A stretch of 64,000 nucleotides of DNA from Selenomonas sp. WCT3. Lineage in GTDB: Bacteria > Bacillota > Negativicutes > Selenomonadales > Selenomonadaceae. Below the pieces are notes generated by a model. It ran no database searches. It was not told where the DNA came from and saw nothing but the letters and a program-made list of their open reading frames with translations. How positions within the stretch are numbered: the first letter of the stretch is position 1; each line of letters begins with the position of its first letter. This document shows positions 46,349 to 55,419 of this stretch, one piece after another. A program made the position numbers and the translations under genes. Location: positions 1-64,000 of the forward strand of contig FNCM01000002.1 of the NCBI GenBank assembly GCA_900100835.1. Reading direction: 5' to 3'.

Positions 46349-46917
46349 AAATTACAGTTTGCAGGTTCGTATTAGCGAGTTCGTGTTCGAAGCAAGTCGC
46401 CGGCGGCGGGGGCCCCAGTACCAACGCTCCACCGGTGACAACCCGCTACAAGAAATTTTTGCCTTTTAATTAAGAGTTGGAAAACAGTTAAACGCGCTTC
46501 GCTTGGACGAAACTGCTTTTCCAACGAGAACGCAGGCAAAAATTTCTTGCTTCACGCGGAACGTCAAGGCTACGCTTATGGTACTGGGGCCCCCGCCGCC
46601 TCGGTTAGAGCCGGCACGAATTGCTGCGCCCTCGGAGGGGGTAGCACTGCGAAACTTGCCAAAGACTCAGCCGCTGCTAGGGGCAGTGCCATAAACGAAG
46701 CGTTTGATGTTTTTCGTGAAGAACGAAATTTTTATCCTCATCGTTCGTCGAAAAATTGCTACCGTTCAAGCGAAGCGCGTTTTGCAACTTTTTCGATGCT
46801 TAATTAAGGATAAAAATTTCGTTTAGAAAAACATCTCCCGCGTAGTGTTGGCACTGTCCCTAGCGGCGGCGAAGAGCTGCTTCGAATAAGGCTCCGCTAA
46901 CCGATAAACTGTAATTT
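46349..46917. repeat. 569-bp nested inverted-repeat element of unknown kind
   Basis: The element is bounded by a perfect 12-bp inverted repeat, AAATTACAGTTT (46349-46360 and 46906-46917). It holds two large stem-loops. The left has a perfect 22-bp arm (46402-46423 with 46579-46600), a 15-bp arm (46449-46463 with 46535-46549) and a 14-bp arm (46476-46489 with 46510-46525, two-base bulge). The right has arms 46670-46691 with 46849-46870, 46706-46736 with 46808-46835, and 46749-46759 with 46784-46795. The loops (46490-46505 and 46767-46782) are perfectly complementary over 16 nt. Both halves share TTAATTAA. No coding gene is credible in it. Confidence 0.85.
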
Positions 46918-46936
46918 AACAGCCCCATTTCTTATT

Positions 46937-47440
46937 TTACATGCGCTTAACCGGTACAGGTCCTCGCGACAGGGCAATAGCACCAGTACGGGCAATCTCC
47001 AATATTTCGTATTCGGAAAGCACTTCGATAATACCATCAATCTTACTTTGTGAACCAGTCAGTTCCACTACCACATCTTCAGGACCCACATCAACAATCT
47101 TCGCGCGGAATATCTCCACAATATTGATGATATCCGCACGATTTTCTCGCCCAGCCTTTACCTTTATCATGACCAGTTCCCGCTCGATGGACTCCACTTT
47201 GCTGAGGTTGACTATCTTTATGACATCAATCAGTTTCGAAAGCTGCGTCACTACCTGGTCCAATTCATTTTCCGATTCCACCGATACCACAATGTTAATC
47301 CGGGTAACCTCCGGCTCTTCCGTATAACCAGCAGAAATGCTTTCAATGTTGAAGGCACGGCGGCTTATGAGCCCCGACACATGGGTCAGTACCCCCGGTT
47401 TGTTATCGACCAAAACGGCCAGCAGATATTTTTTCATCAT
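46937..47440 (-). CDS. ilvN: Acetolactate synthase small (regulatory) subunit
   Basis: A 167-residue subunit with an N-terminal ACT domain (LAVLVDNKPGVLTHVSGLISRRAFNIESISAG), which binds valine for feedback control, and the C-terminal ALS_ss_C domain. The length fits the IlvH/IlvN class. Its ATG overlaps the ilvB stop by four bases. Its stop lies 20 bases from the inverted-repeat element, which would be the 3' part of its transcript. Confidence 0.94.
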   Translation of the reverse strand: MMKKYLLAVLVDNKPGVLTHVSGLISRRAFNIESISAGYTEEPEVTRINIVVSVESENELDQVVTQLSKLIDVIKIVNLSKVESIERELVMIKVKAGRENRADIINIVEIFRAKIVDVGPEDVVVELTGSQSKIDGIIEVLSEYEILEIARTGAIALSRGPVPVKRM

Positions 47441-49134
47441 TTTTTGCTACCTCCCAACACCATCTGGTCGAGACGTTTTCCGCCTGGCACCATCGGCAGG
47501 ACATCTTCTTCCTCTGGGATCCATACATCCAGCAGGGCCGGGCCCTTCTCCGCCAGTATGGCAGGCAATACAGACTCCAGTTCCTCCTTCTTGGTCAGGC
47601 GATACCCTTTGATTCCCATGGCCTCTGCCAATTTGACAAAGTCGGTCTTACCCTTGAGTTCCGATTGGGAATAATGATGATTGTAGAAAAGTCTCTGCCA
47701 CTGTCCCACCATCCCCAGGATGCAGTTGTGAACAATGACTACCTTGACATCGATATCATTATCGGCAATGGTGGCAAACTCCTGACAGTTCATCATGATG
47801 CTGCCATCACCGGTAAACAGGATTACCGAACTATCCGGTTTGCCAATTTTTGCTCCCATAGCCGCCGGCAGACCATAGCCCATTGTCCCCTGTCCACCAG
47901 AGGTCAGGAAATGGCGCGGTTCATACACGTCAAAGAACTGGGCCGCCCACATCTGATGCTGGCCCACATCCGTAACGGCAATCGTGTCTTTATCCACCAG
48001 CGAACTGATTTTCTTTATTAGCGCTCCCGGCTTGATTAAATCCCCTTCCTCCTGATAGCTGAAGGGATGCTCACTGTGCATGGCGACCGTATGCTGAAGC
48101 CACTGACTATGCGCAGCCACAAAATCCTGCCCGGCTGCTTTTAATTTGTTCAGGAACAGCGGCAAAGACCAACGCAAATCCCCCAATACACGGTAGTCGG
48201 CCTTTACATTTTTGTTGACTTCCGCCTCATCGAGTTCGAAATGGACAATCTTTGCCTTGGGCGCAAATCCCGACACCTTGCCCGTAACCCGGTCACTGAA
48301 ACGCATGCCGATACAAAGCAGCAAATCGCACTCCTGGATGGACATGTTGGCCGCATAGGAGCCATGCATACCGGCAAACCCCAAAAAGCCCTTATCATCG
48401 GCCGGAACTACGCCGAGTCCCAAAAGGGTACTCGTAACCGGCGCGCCGAGGACGGCTGCAATTTCACGGACCAGTTCCGCGGTACCAGAGCTTATGATGC
48501 CACCGCCCACAAACAGCAAGGGCCGCTCGGCTTTTTTTACGGCTTCGGCCACCGCGTCGATTTCTTCTTCACGGCCCGTATATTCTCCCGAATAGCCACG
48601 AAGCTGAACCGACTCAGGATAGTGATAGTCAAATTTCGTGTCAAAGACATCCTTGGCGACATCGATGACTACTGGCCCCGGCCGCCCCGTCCGGGCGATG
48701 AAAAAGGCTTCCCTCAGCACCCGCGGCAAATCATGTACGTCTTTGACCAGATAATTATGCTTGGTAATCGGCGTCGTAATCCCAAAGATATCTGCCTCTT
48801 GAAAGGAGTCCTTACCGATGTATGGATTCGCTACCTGCCCCGTGATGCAGACCAGCGGCACCGAATCGGTGCAAGCCGTGGCAATACCGGTAATGAGGTT
48901 GGTAGCTCCCGGTCCCGACGTGGCAAACACTACCCCAACTTTTCCCGTAGCCCGGGCATAGCCATCCGCCGCATGAACTGCCCCCTGCTCATGACGGGTC
49001 AATACATGAGGGAATTTCATCTTGTACACGGCATCATACAGCGTCAATACCGCGCCACCAGGATAACCAAATACGACGTCAACGCCTTCTTTTTTCAGAC
49101 TCTCCAGTACAGCCTGAGCACCATTCATCAACAA
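47437..49134 (-). CDS. ilvB: Acetolactate synthase large (catalytic) subunit
   Basis: A 565-residue ThDP enzyme, first common step of valine, leucine and isoleucine synthesis. The N-domain has VFGYPGGAVLTLYDA and the catalytic Glu in LTRHEQGAVHAADGYAR. The ThDP site is GDGSIMMNCQEFATIADNDIDVKVVIVHN. I prefer the TTG at 49134, 7 bases after AAGGAGG; ATG 49128 and an upstream ATG 49161 are also in frame. A 92-base leader leaves no space for a T-box. Confidence 0.92.
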   Translation of the reverse strand: MLMNGAQAVLESLKKEGVDVVFGYPGGAVLTLYDAVYKMKFPHVLTRHEQGAVHAADGYARATGKVGVVFATSGPGATNLITGIATACTDSVPLVCITGQVANPYIGKDSFQEADIFGITTPITKHNYLVKDVHDLPRVLREAFFIARTGRPGPVVIDVAKDVFDTKFDYHYPESVQLRGYSGEYTGREEEIDAVAEAVKKAERPLLFVGGGIISSGTAELVREIAAVLGAPVTSTLLGLGVVPADDKGFLGFAGMHGSYAANMSIQECDLLLCIGMRFSDRVTGKVSGFAPKAKIVHFELDEAEVNKNVKADYRVLGDLRWSLPLFLNKLKAAGQDFVAAHSQWLQHTVAMHSEHPFSYQEEGDLIKPGALIKKISSLVDKDTIAVTDVGQHQMWAAQFFDVYEPRHFLTSGGQGTMGYGLPAAMGAKIGKPDSSVILFTGDGSIMMNCQEFATIADNDIDVKVVIVHNCILGMVGQWQRLFYNHHYSQSELKGKTDFVKLAEAMGIKGYRLTKKEELESVLPAILAEKGPALLDVWIPEEEDVLPMVPGGKRLDQMVLGGSKK

Positions 49135-49190
49135 GCGAAAGCCTCCTTCGTCTATCTCCATCTTTACACAATTTCAAATTCTTTTGTTAT

Positions 49191-49220
49191 ATTATACACT
49201 ATTTGTATACATATTTACAA
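49191..49220 (-). promoter_or_regulatory. Probable ilvBN promoter
   Basis: On the minus strand TTGTAA (49215-49220), 18 bases, TATAAT (49191-49196). Confidence 0.6.
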
Positions 49221-49251
49221 CTCAAAAATACATTCAAGGCAGTTCCACGAA

Positions 49252-49920
49252 TTATCCCTGGTCACTGGCCAGAACAAGCGCCTGTATTTTCCCTGCTCCT
49301 GCCTGTTTCAAAACCTTAGCACAGGCATAAAGGGTTGCCCCGGTGGTCATGATATCATCCACCAGCAGAATTGTTTTTCCCCTGACTATTACCTCTGATT
49401 CCAGACGGAAGGCACCACTCAGATTGGCCATTCTTTCCCTGGCCGTAAGCTGATATAAAGGCTTGGTCTGCCGGACACGCCGAAGCATATTTTCCATTGG
49501 CACCGCATGTGCCTGCAGCCAATCAGCAAAAATCAATTCCGCTTGATTAAAGCCACGCTCCCGCTGCCGTTTCTCATGCAGGGGCACCGGAACCGCACAG
49601 ACACTTTCTTCCAGCAGCTTTCCCACTCCCGCTGACTGCTCTGCCGCCTGCAATAAGCCCTTGATATAGGGAAGATTGCTGCGCTTGTCATGATATTTGA
49701 GGCCACGAATAAGATCTCTTGTGCCGCCCCGATAAACACTAAGCGCCCATGCACTGTCAATCACTGACTGCATGGGCGCTGTAATAGGCAGCCGATGTGG
49801 CTGACAGGCCAAAGAAAGGCAGACTTTACACCAGTCTCCCCGATTTTCTACGTATTTGTGACACAAGGGGCAATGCGGAGGAAATATAAAATTCATCAAC
49901 GCCTCAAACCAATTACCCAC
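49252..49920 (-). CDS. comF: ComF-family protein (phosphoribosyltransferase fold)
   Basis: A 222-residue protein. A zinc finger (CPLCHKYVENRGDWCKVC) is followed by a PRTase domain whose PRPP loop is ILLVDDIMTTGATLYACAKVL. ComF proteins support DNA uptake in competence. The conserved VPVPLHEKRQRERGFNQAELI is present. I choose GTG 49920, about 10 bases after AAGGAGA; this overlaps yqeB by 8 bases. ATG 49896 is the other option. The PilQ/PilP-like genes 10 kb away could belong to the same uptake system. Confidence 0.88.
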   Translation of the reverse strand: MGNWFEALMNFIFPPHCPLCHKYVENRGDWCKVCLSLACQPHRLPITAPMQSVIDSAWALSVYRGGTRDLIRGLKYHDKRSNLPYIKGLLQAAEQSAGVGKLLEESVCAVPVPLHEKRQRERGFNQAELIFADWLQAHAVPMENMLRRVRQTKPLYQLTARERMANLSGAFRLESEVIVRGKTILLVDDIMTTGATLYACAKVLKQAGAGKIQALVLASDQG

Positions 49921-50755
49921 GATGGAAAAATCTCCTTTTCGGACGCTTGCTATCCCAAACCATGACGGCTTCCAAAACCGAACCGGCAATACAACGGGCT
50001 TTATCGGAAATCGTGAAACACTCTTCCTGTCCCATTGTCGGATGAATATCGCCAATCTTCTGGCCTTTGCGGACCGTCACCCCAGTATGAAGGGCGCCGC
50101 GCAACACACCATCAATCGTGGCTTTAAGCTCAATGGTCTTGCCATCATCAGTATGGAGATGGGCTACCGACTCACCGCGCTTAACCATCAGCGAAATGCT
50201 GCGAAGCATCTCCAGCCGGCCATTTTCCGGCGCAAACAACAGATGCTCCAAATTATGCTCTAAACCAACCGTCGAATTCTTAATATCGGGATTCTTATAG
50301 GAAAATCCCTCATAAATCAGCCGGCCCAGGTTATGGCCACGACCGGTCTCCACCACCGCATCGACGTCGCGGCCAGCACAGAATCCCGGCCCCAAGGCGA
50401 TGGTATGCTCCGCCATATCCCGCTTCGTGCCTTTATTCTCATGGGAAACAATTGCATCAACAAGCACTTGGGGTTTGAACTCACGAACACATTTTGCCTC
50501 TGGGTCAACTAACATTACCAGCTGACCCTCCTTCAAACGCTTCTTCGCATCTTCCACATTTTTTGCCCGATAGCAAGTAATGCGCTCAACAGTTGCCTCT
50601 CCACGATAGATGGCTTCCGAAAAGGCAACGCGACGACGTGTTGCCGTAGGTTCTTTCTGCTCTAACACCAGCACGCGAAATCCCGTCCGATAAAGCGCGT
50701 GGATTACACCACTGGCGAGCTCACCGCCACCCCGCACGATTATGAGATGTTTCAT
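49913..50755 (-). CDS. yqeB: YqeB-family protein (selenium-dependent Mo hydroxylase accessory)
   Basis: A 280-residue protein starting with an XdhC/Rossmann-like IIVRGGGELASGVIHALYRTGFRVLVLE. It goes on with AFSEAIYRGEATVERI, VDAIVSHENKGTKRDMAEHTIALGPGF and a C-terminal biotinyl/lipoyl-like stretch (ATIDGVLRGALHTGVTVRKGQKIGDIHP). This matches the family annotated as an accessory of selenium-dependent molybdenum hydroxylases. No hydroxylase or selD gene is in the window. Start at 50755 after AAGGGAG. The exact function is not established. Confidence 0.82.
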   Translation of the reverse strand: MKHLIIVRGGGELASGVIHALYRTGFRVLVLEQKEPTATRRRVAFSEAIYRGEATVERITCYRAKNVEDAKKRLKEGQLVMLVDPEAKCVREFKPQVLVDAIVSHENKGTKRDMAEHTIALGPGFCAGRDVDAVVETGRGHNLGRLIYEGFSYKNPDIKNSTVGLEHNLEHLLFAPENGRLEMLRSISLMVKRGESVAHLHTDDGKTIELKATIDGVLRGALHTGVTVRKGQKIGDIHPTMGQEECFTISDKARCIAGSVLEAVMVWDSKRPKRRFFHRG

Positions 50756-50885
50756 TACCATTGCTCCCTTTCAATCTTCTATGTATCCCTTTTATTATAA
50801 CGCTATTATTCATTTTTTGTCGACAGACAAACGTCCAAAAGAACGCTATCCGTTGGGGAAACCTGTAAAAAAATCCCGTGAAGTA

Positions 50886-50914
50886 TTGCAATCGTCTGAA
50901 TAATATGTTAATAT
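50886..50914 (+). promoter_or_regulatory. Possible promoter of the large RNA
   Basis: TTGCAA (50886-50891), 17 bases, TAATAT (50909-50914). The stretch 50756-50885 otherwise shows nothing. Confidence 0.45.
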
Positions 50915-50920
50915 AAAAGC

Positions 50921-51507
50921 GTAAAGAAGAGATTGATAATCAAACCAGTACAGAAGTAGTCCTGGAGGTCGAAATTGTACAAGGTGTTTATCAGCCGAAA
51001 CAGGCTCTCTTCAAGAACAACATATCTGGAACTATGAAAGGATGTGGTTGTTTATTGAAGATATCGCTTTGCTACACTGCTTCTTTTAGCACTGACTAGC
51101 AAGTGCATCGGTGAAGAAAGAGATTATCCATCCGGCGGAAGCGAGACGTAATGATGGTCAGGTGGCCGCCAGTCGTACTCTGAGCCAGTGGAAGTCTGCA
51201 GCACAACGTCAGAAGTCCAAAGGAAGTAGCAGCTATCCCGGGTAAATCTTTACGAATCATCTAGAAACCATCGAAACTTTAGGAACCCTATCGTTATCGA
51301 TAACGGCAAGATGACAATCGAGAAAGTGTACACATCGTGATTCATTATCACAAGGTTTCAGCTGAACGTCTACATACGTAGTAACCTTAGTGCGCGTGGT
51401 TCTTACTCGAGAGAGAATCAGGCAGACAAATGAATATGAAGGACAGTTAATATCTATGGTTATCAACAAATAAAAGCCGGTTCACAGAAGATGCGAACCG
51501 GCTTTTT
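50921..51507 (+). ncRNA. Candidate large structured non-coding RNA, about 587 nt
   Basis: There is no credible protein frame, but the stretch has a promoter, a strong terminator and dense pairing. The ends close: TTGATAA..CCA (50933-50947) with TGGTTATCAA (51457-51466). Local helices include AGCC/GGCT (50993-51006), nested CTTCAA/TTGAAG with ACAAC/GTTGT (51009-51060), GCACT/AGTGC (51089-51106), GGCGG/CCGCC (51134-51170), CGTTATCGATAACG near 51290, GTGA/TCAC (51337-51351) and AAGGTT/AACCTT (51352-51388) enclosing CTAC/GTAG. The size is that of the ornate large RNAs (ROOL, OLE, GOLLD). I cannot assign a class. It lacks RNase P and tmRNA marks. Confidence 0.65.
51472..51507. terminator. Terminator of the large RNA
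   Basis: AAAAGCCGGTTC (51472-51483) pairs perfectly with GAACCGGCTTTT (51495-51506) and ends in five T. It can also serve the convergent radical SAM gene. Confidence 0.88.
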
Positions 51508-51520
51508 ATGTTGCTTCTTT

Positions 51521-52180
51521 TTAATTATCCTCATAAGGGCGGATCCGCAAAGTGAGGCCCCGCTCCTGGCAAATCTCCTGGCAGCGGGCGATTTCATCCG
51601 GCCCCTCCACCTGATCCACAATCGTCAAGACAACCTGTGGAATATACTTTTTGCTGTGCTCGGCAAAATCCAGCATAGCCTGATAAGACTTCTCCCCGTA
51701 TTTTGCCCGGGTGAGGGCGTAATAGCGCTGGGCATTGGAGGCATTGAGACTGATGGAAACCGTATCCAGAACCCCTTGGAAATCCTTAGAAATCTCACGG
51801 CCATATTCCAATTCCCCCAGCCCGTTGGTGTTCAGACGGGTCGGCAACTCTGGGTGCTTCTCTTTTACATAGTGCAAAAGCTCCACCAACGTACCGAGCT
51901 GCATGGTGGGTTCACCAAATCCACAAAAGACAACTTCTTTTATATAATCCCAAGGAGCTTCGTCCAATGCTTTCTTGAACTCCTCAACCGTCGGCTTCTT
52001 CTTCAGCCACAAGGAAGATTCTTCTGCCATCTTCTTCATATTGCGCAGGCAAAAAGTACAGGCACAATTGCATTCATTCGTCACATTGACATAGAGATTG
52101 CGCTTGCCCTCCGGCTGAATGCGCAAACTCTCTGCAAACGGCAGGTACCTGCCGCCTTCATGGGTTGCATAAACCAACAT
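51521..52180 (-). CDS. TatD-linked radical SAM protein
   Basis: A 219-residue short radical SAM protein. The cluster motif C-x3-C-x2-C is in NECNCACTFCLRN, and EVVFCGFGEPTMQLGTLVELL binds SAM. The N-terminal NLYVNVTNECN layout is that of the family found linked to TatD deoxyribonuclease genes. Here the neighbour is a pyridoxamine kinase gene, one base away, and no tatD is present. The substrate is unknown. Confidence 0.85.
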   Translation of the reverse strand: MLVYATHEGGRYLPFAESLRIQPEGKRNLYVNVTNECNCACTFCLRNMKKMAEESSLWLKKKPTVEEFKKALDEAPWDYIKEVVFCGFGEPTMQLGTLVELLHYVKEKHPELPTRLNTNGLGELEYGREISKDFQGVLDTVSISLNASNAQRYYALTRAKYGEKSYQAMLDFAEHSKKYIPQVVLTIVDQVEGPDEIARCQEICQERGLTLRIRPYEDN

Positions 52181-52181
52181 A

Positions 52182-53012
52182 TCATTTCAGCTCCCTAAGA
52201 TATTCTTCAAATGGCAGACCGTAGTTCCAGGGCAAATCCAGTTTTACCGCATAGGCCAGGCATTTACTGATAAAATCAGCTGCCTTGCGAACGCTCTGCT
52301 CCAAGCTTTCGCCATTAATCAGGCTCCCGGCCACGATGGCGGCAAAGGCATCCCCGGAGCCAGATCGGTCACCGCCAATTTTTTCTGACTCCAGAACGGT
52401 TCCCCGTCCCGCTTCATAAATAAAGTTTCGGATGGTCTCCCCTTCACTGAGGCCCGTGATAATAACCTGTGAAGGCCCCTGGTCAGCCAATGCCCCTGCC
52501 ATGTATTCCAGTTCTTCATTGGAAACCCGCCCATCCTCTGGATAGGGAATCCCCAGCAACTGACAAGCCTCCGTGAGGTTTGGCGTAACCAAATCCGCAT
52601 AGACCAAAAGTTTTCGCATCTCGTCGCACATTTCCTGCGTATAGGAACTGTAGAGCTTACCATAGTCCCCCATAACCGGGTCCACCATCACTCTGGTCGC
52701 TTGCTGCTTGAAGCGGCGGATAAAATCTGCCACAATCTCAATCTGATGGGCAGAACCTAAAAAACCGGTGCATATACCATCAAAGGACAGCCGGTTTTTT
52801 TCCCAGCTGTCCATATAAGGCCGCATGCGGTCTGTATAATCGTCAATAAAATGGTCAGGAAATCCCGTGTGAACGGAAAGAATGGCAGTCGGCATCGGAC
52901 ATGCCTGTATCTTCATGGCGGATATCAACGGCAGTTCTACTGCCACAGAACATCGGCCAAAACCAGTAATATCATTGACCAATGCGATACGCTTCTGATG
53001 TTTCAACGGCAT
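52182..53012 (-). CDS. pdxY: Pyridoxamine/pyridoxal kinase (PfkB superfamily)
   Basis: A 276-residue ribokinase-fold enzyme that phosphorylates B6 vitamers. It has RIALVNDITGFGRCSVAVELPLISAM, VDPVMGDYGKLYSSY, the VTPNLTEACQLLG region, and the active-site anion hole with catalytic Asp in DRSGSGDAFAAIVAG. I start at 53012, after AAAGGGG. It might act on hydroxymethylpyrimidine instead, since the families are close. Confidence 0.88.
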   Translation of the reverse strand: MPLKHQKRIALVNDITGFGRCSVAVELPLISAMKIQACPMPTAILSVHTGFPDHFIDDYTDRMRPYMDSWEKNRLSFDGICTGFLGSAHQIEIVADFIRRFKQQATRVMVDPVMGDYGKLYSSYTQEMCDEMRKLLVYADLVTPNLTEACQLLGIPYPEDGRVSNEELEYMAGALADQGPSQVIITGLSEGETIRNFIYEAGRGTVLESEKIGGDRSGSGDAFAAIVAGSLINGESLEQSVRKAADFISKCLAYAVKLDLPWNYGLPFEEYLRELK

Positions 53013-53040
53013 ACTGACCCCTTTCCTGTTCACAAACCAA

Positions 53041-53535
53041 TCAACGATTATCCACCTTGTCCATTGCTACCATGTCATGCTCAGCAAAACGACGCCAAGC
53101 CAGTTCCTCGTACTTCGTACCAGGCTTTCCATAGTTGGCATACGGGTCAATGGAAATGCCGCCACGGGGCAGGAACTTGCCCCAAACCTCGATGTATTTC
53201 GGATCCATGAGCTTAATCAAATCTTTCATGATGACATTGACTACATCCTCATGAAAATCGCCATGATTGCGGAAGCTGACCAGGTATAATTTCAGCGATT
53301 TGCTTTCCACCATTTTTTCCTGGGGAACATAGCTAATATAGATTGTCGCATAGTCCGGTTGTCCCGTGATGGGGCAGAGTGCCGTAAACTCCGGACAATT
53401 GAACTTAACCCAATAATCGTTTTCCGGATGTTTATTCTGGAAAGTCTCCAAAATCTCCGGACAGTAATCGTAATGATAATTTACCTTCTTCTTTCCCAGA
53501 AGGGTAATCTCTTCGGCAACTTTATCGCGTGACAT
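53041..53535 (-). CDS. queF: NADPH-dependent 7-cyano-7-deazaguanine reductase (preQ1 synthase)
   Basis: A 164-residue single-domain (Bacillus-type) QueF that makes preQ1 for queuosine tRNA modification. The thioimide Cys54 is in [16 protein letters not shown], the NADPH motif is [21 protein letters not shown], and the substrate Glu is near [15 protein letters not shown]. Its ATG overlaps the stop of the GGDEF-EAL gene by one base (TAATG). The other que genes are not here. Confidence 0.95.
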   Translation of the reverse strand: MSRDKVAEEITLLGKKKVNYHYDYCPEILETFQNKHPENDYWVKFNCPEFTALCPITGQPDYATIYISYVPQEKMVESKSLKLYLVSFRNHGDFHEDVVNVIMKDLIKLMDPKYIEVWGKFLPRGGISIDPYANYGKPGTKYEELAWRRFAEHDMVAMDKVDNR

Positions 53536-55235
53536 TAATCTTTCTCCATATGCAAAAACTTTTCTTCGAAATTTTCAACGCTTTCAGGGTGTCCAAACAA
53601 ATATCCCTGAATGGAATCCGCTTTGCATTCCTTAGTCAAAAGCTCGTACTCGGCTTCTTCTTCAACACCCTCAATACAGCATTTAATCCCAATGCTATGG
53701 CAAAGGGCTACTACGTATTTGACCAAACGGCGGTCAAAATCATTCTCGAGAATCTTCTTTACGAACTCGCGATCAATCTTTACGATATCGCAACATAGAT
53801 ACTTGAGAGAAGCCAAGGAACTGTAGCCAGTACCAAAGTCATCCATAGCAATGGCCAGGCCCTGCTGACGGAATTCATCAAACTGCTTATTGACAAAGCT
53901 CCAATCCGCAACAATCTTGCTTTCCGTAAGCTCCAGAATAATCGCCTCTGGCGGCATATCGTAACGCTGCAGACATTCGGCGACGAATTTTTTGAACGAA
54001 AGGTCTTTGACCTGTTCATAGCTCATATTAATGCTGACACGAAAATTCGGGACAACCTGCCGCCAACGCTTACAGGTTTTGACAGCCTCCTCAAAAATCC
54101 ACTTGCCTACGGGAATGATGAGTTTTGTCTCTTCCAAAATCGGAATAAATTCCATCGGAGCTACCATGCGGCCCTTGGGATTTTTCCAACGCAACAGTGC
54201 CTCGGCACCGATAAGCTTTTGCTCCACCGCGCTGACCTGTGGCTGGAAAAACAGGCTAAACCCCGTACAGCCATTCTCTACACTATCCCAAAGACTATCG
54301 CGCATGGAGATTGAGCGGACCCAACGATTATATTCCTCTTTACTGAACATCACATTGCGATTTTTTCCCTCTCGCTTCGCAATATCCATCGCTGCTTCTG
54401 CATGTTTATGAAGGACCAGATAATCCTTACCAGCAGCCGGATAAAATACCGTACCACTGGACGCCGTACAAAAATACTGATGACCATCAATATCCTGAGG
54501 CCGCGAAAGCGCACTCTGCATACTGGCAAAGATATCATTTACCTCTTCTTCGCCAGCGCCCGGATAGATGATACCGAACTCATCGCCATCGAGTTTAAAA
54601 AGCGTCAAAGCCGGAGGAAGGACGTTGGCAATCAAACGCGATACGCGCTTTAATACCTGGTCCCCCAACAAGCGATTGTAGGTTTCATTGACGATCTTGA
54701 AATTATCCAACCCAACTACCAGGATTGCGCCGCCTTCACCCGTTGCACGATATTCTGCCAAGGCTCGCTTAACCGCGTGCTCAAACTGATATTTATTTAA
54801 GAGTCCTGTAACTTCGTCAGCCTGATTGCGCTGTGCCATCCTCGACATCATGCCCACAAACATACTCGGATTTCCGTCCCGGTCTGTCCCAACGCGGCCA
54901 CGGCAACGAAGCCATGTGTACTCGCCTTTCCGATTCTTAACACGGTATTCCATCGCATGCTCAAAAAAACTCTGCGAAGTTTGAATACTGCGCATCGAAG
55001 CTAAATAGGGGCCTCGCTCCTCCGGATGGATAAGCGGTGCCCAATTGGCATCAAAGTCTTCCATAACCTCACTGGGCAGTTCAAAATCCTGCACCAGATT
55101 TGGCGATACCATTACGATGTTTTCCTGTAAATCCGCAAAAAACAGATAATCCTCGGTGGTCTTCTTCAGCAGATCAAAAAAGAACTTAAAACGTTTCAAA
55201 CATGGGCTCAAGGGGATACGATTATTCTTTCTCAT
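53535..55235 (-). CDS. PAS-GGDEF-EAL protein, likely c-di-GMP phosphodiesterase
   Basis: A 566-residue cytoplasmic signalling protein. A PAS/PAC domain (about 20-135) is followed by a GGDEF domain (about 140-300) and an EAL domain (about 310-560). The GGDEF signature reads DGDEF and there is no RxxD inhibition site before it, so cyclase activity is doubtful. The EAL side is complete: [35 protein letters not shown] and IQGYLFG. A phosphodiesterase is the better guess. Start at 55235 after AGGA. It is transcribed ahead of queF. Confidence 0.88.
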   Translation of the reverse strand: MRKNNRIPLSPCLKRFKFFFDLLKKTTEDYLFFADLQENIVMVSPNLVQDFELPSEVMEDFDANWAPLIHPEERGPYLASMRSIQTSQSFFEHAMEYRVKNRKGEYTWLRCRGRVGTDRDGNPSMFVGMMSRMAQRNQADEVTGLLNKYQFEHAVKRALAEYRATGEGGAILVVGLDNFKIVNETYNRLLGDQVLKRVSRLIANVLPPALTLFKLDGDEFGIIYPGAGEEEVNDIFASMQSALSRPQDIDGHQYFCTASSGTVFYPAAGKDYLVLHKHAEAAMDIAKREGKNRNVMFSKEEYNRWVRSISMRDSLWDSVENGCTGFSLFFQPQVSAVEQKLIGAEALLRWKNPKGRMVAPMEFIPILEETKLIIPVGKWIFEEAVKTCKRWRQVVPNFRVSINMSYEQVKDLSFKKFVAECLQRYDMPPEAIILELTESKIVADWSFVNKQFDEFRQQGLAIAMDDFGTGYSSLASLKYLCCDIVKIDREFVKKILENDFDRRLVKYVVALCHSIGIKCCIEGVEEEAEYELLTKECKADSIQGYLFGHPESVENFEEKFLHMEKD

Positions 55236-55370
55236 AATTATCATCCTATTTGCCAAATTATACGTATAGGGTATTCACCCATTCTCCTCTTATCATATAC
55301 CAAAACACTAATAAGAATCAAGTCTTATACCCGGCTGCAATTCATCTGCTCCAAAAACTTTCTAAAAATA

Positions 55371-55402
55371 CAAAAAGGCCTGCTCATAACGAGCAGGTCT
55401 TT
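55371..55402 (-). terminator. Terminator of the fumarate reductase operon
   Basis: On the minus strand AAAGACCTGCTC pairs with GAGCAGGCCTTT (one mismatch) around GTTAT and ends in a T-run. Confidence 0.85.
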
Positions 55403-55419
55403 TGCGTTCAAATTAACGC

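Noticed and set aside
46547..46807. An 86-codon frame inside the inverted-repeat element
   Set aside because: It spans arms and loops of the repeat, has no Shine-Dalgarno site and no likeness to a protein.
49135..49251. T-box or leader-peptide attenuator before ilvB
   Set aside because: The leader is too short and contains no T-box sequence, Leu/Val codon run or terminator hairpin.
51257..51469. A 70-codon minus-strand frame in the large RNA region
   Set aside because: It has no ribosome site and overlaps paired segments of the RNA; no family likeness.
50921..51507. RNase P RNA, tmRNA or group II intron
   Set aside because: I do not find the RNase P GAGGAAAGTCC core, the tmRNA tRNA-like ends or tag, or an intron domain V and 5' GUGYG.
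53536..53560. preQ1 riboswitch for queF
   Set aside because: queF starts one base inside the preceding gene, so there is no leader for an aptamer.
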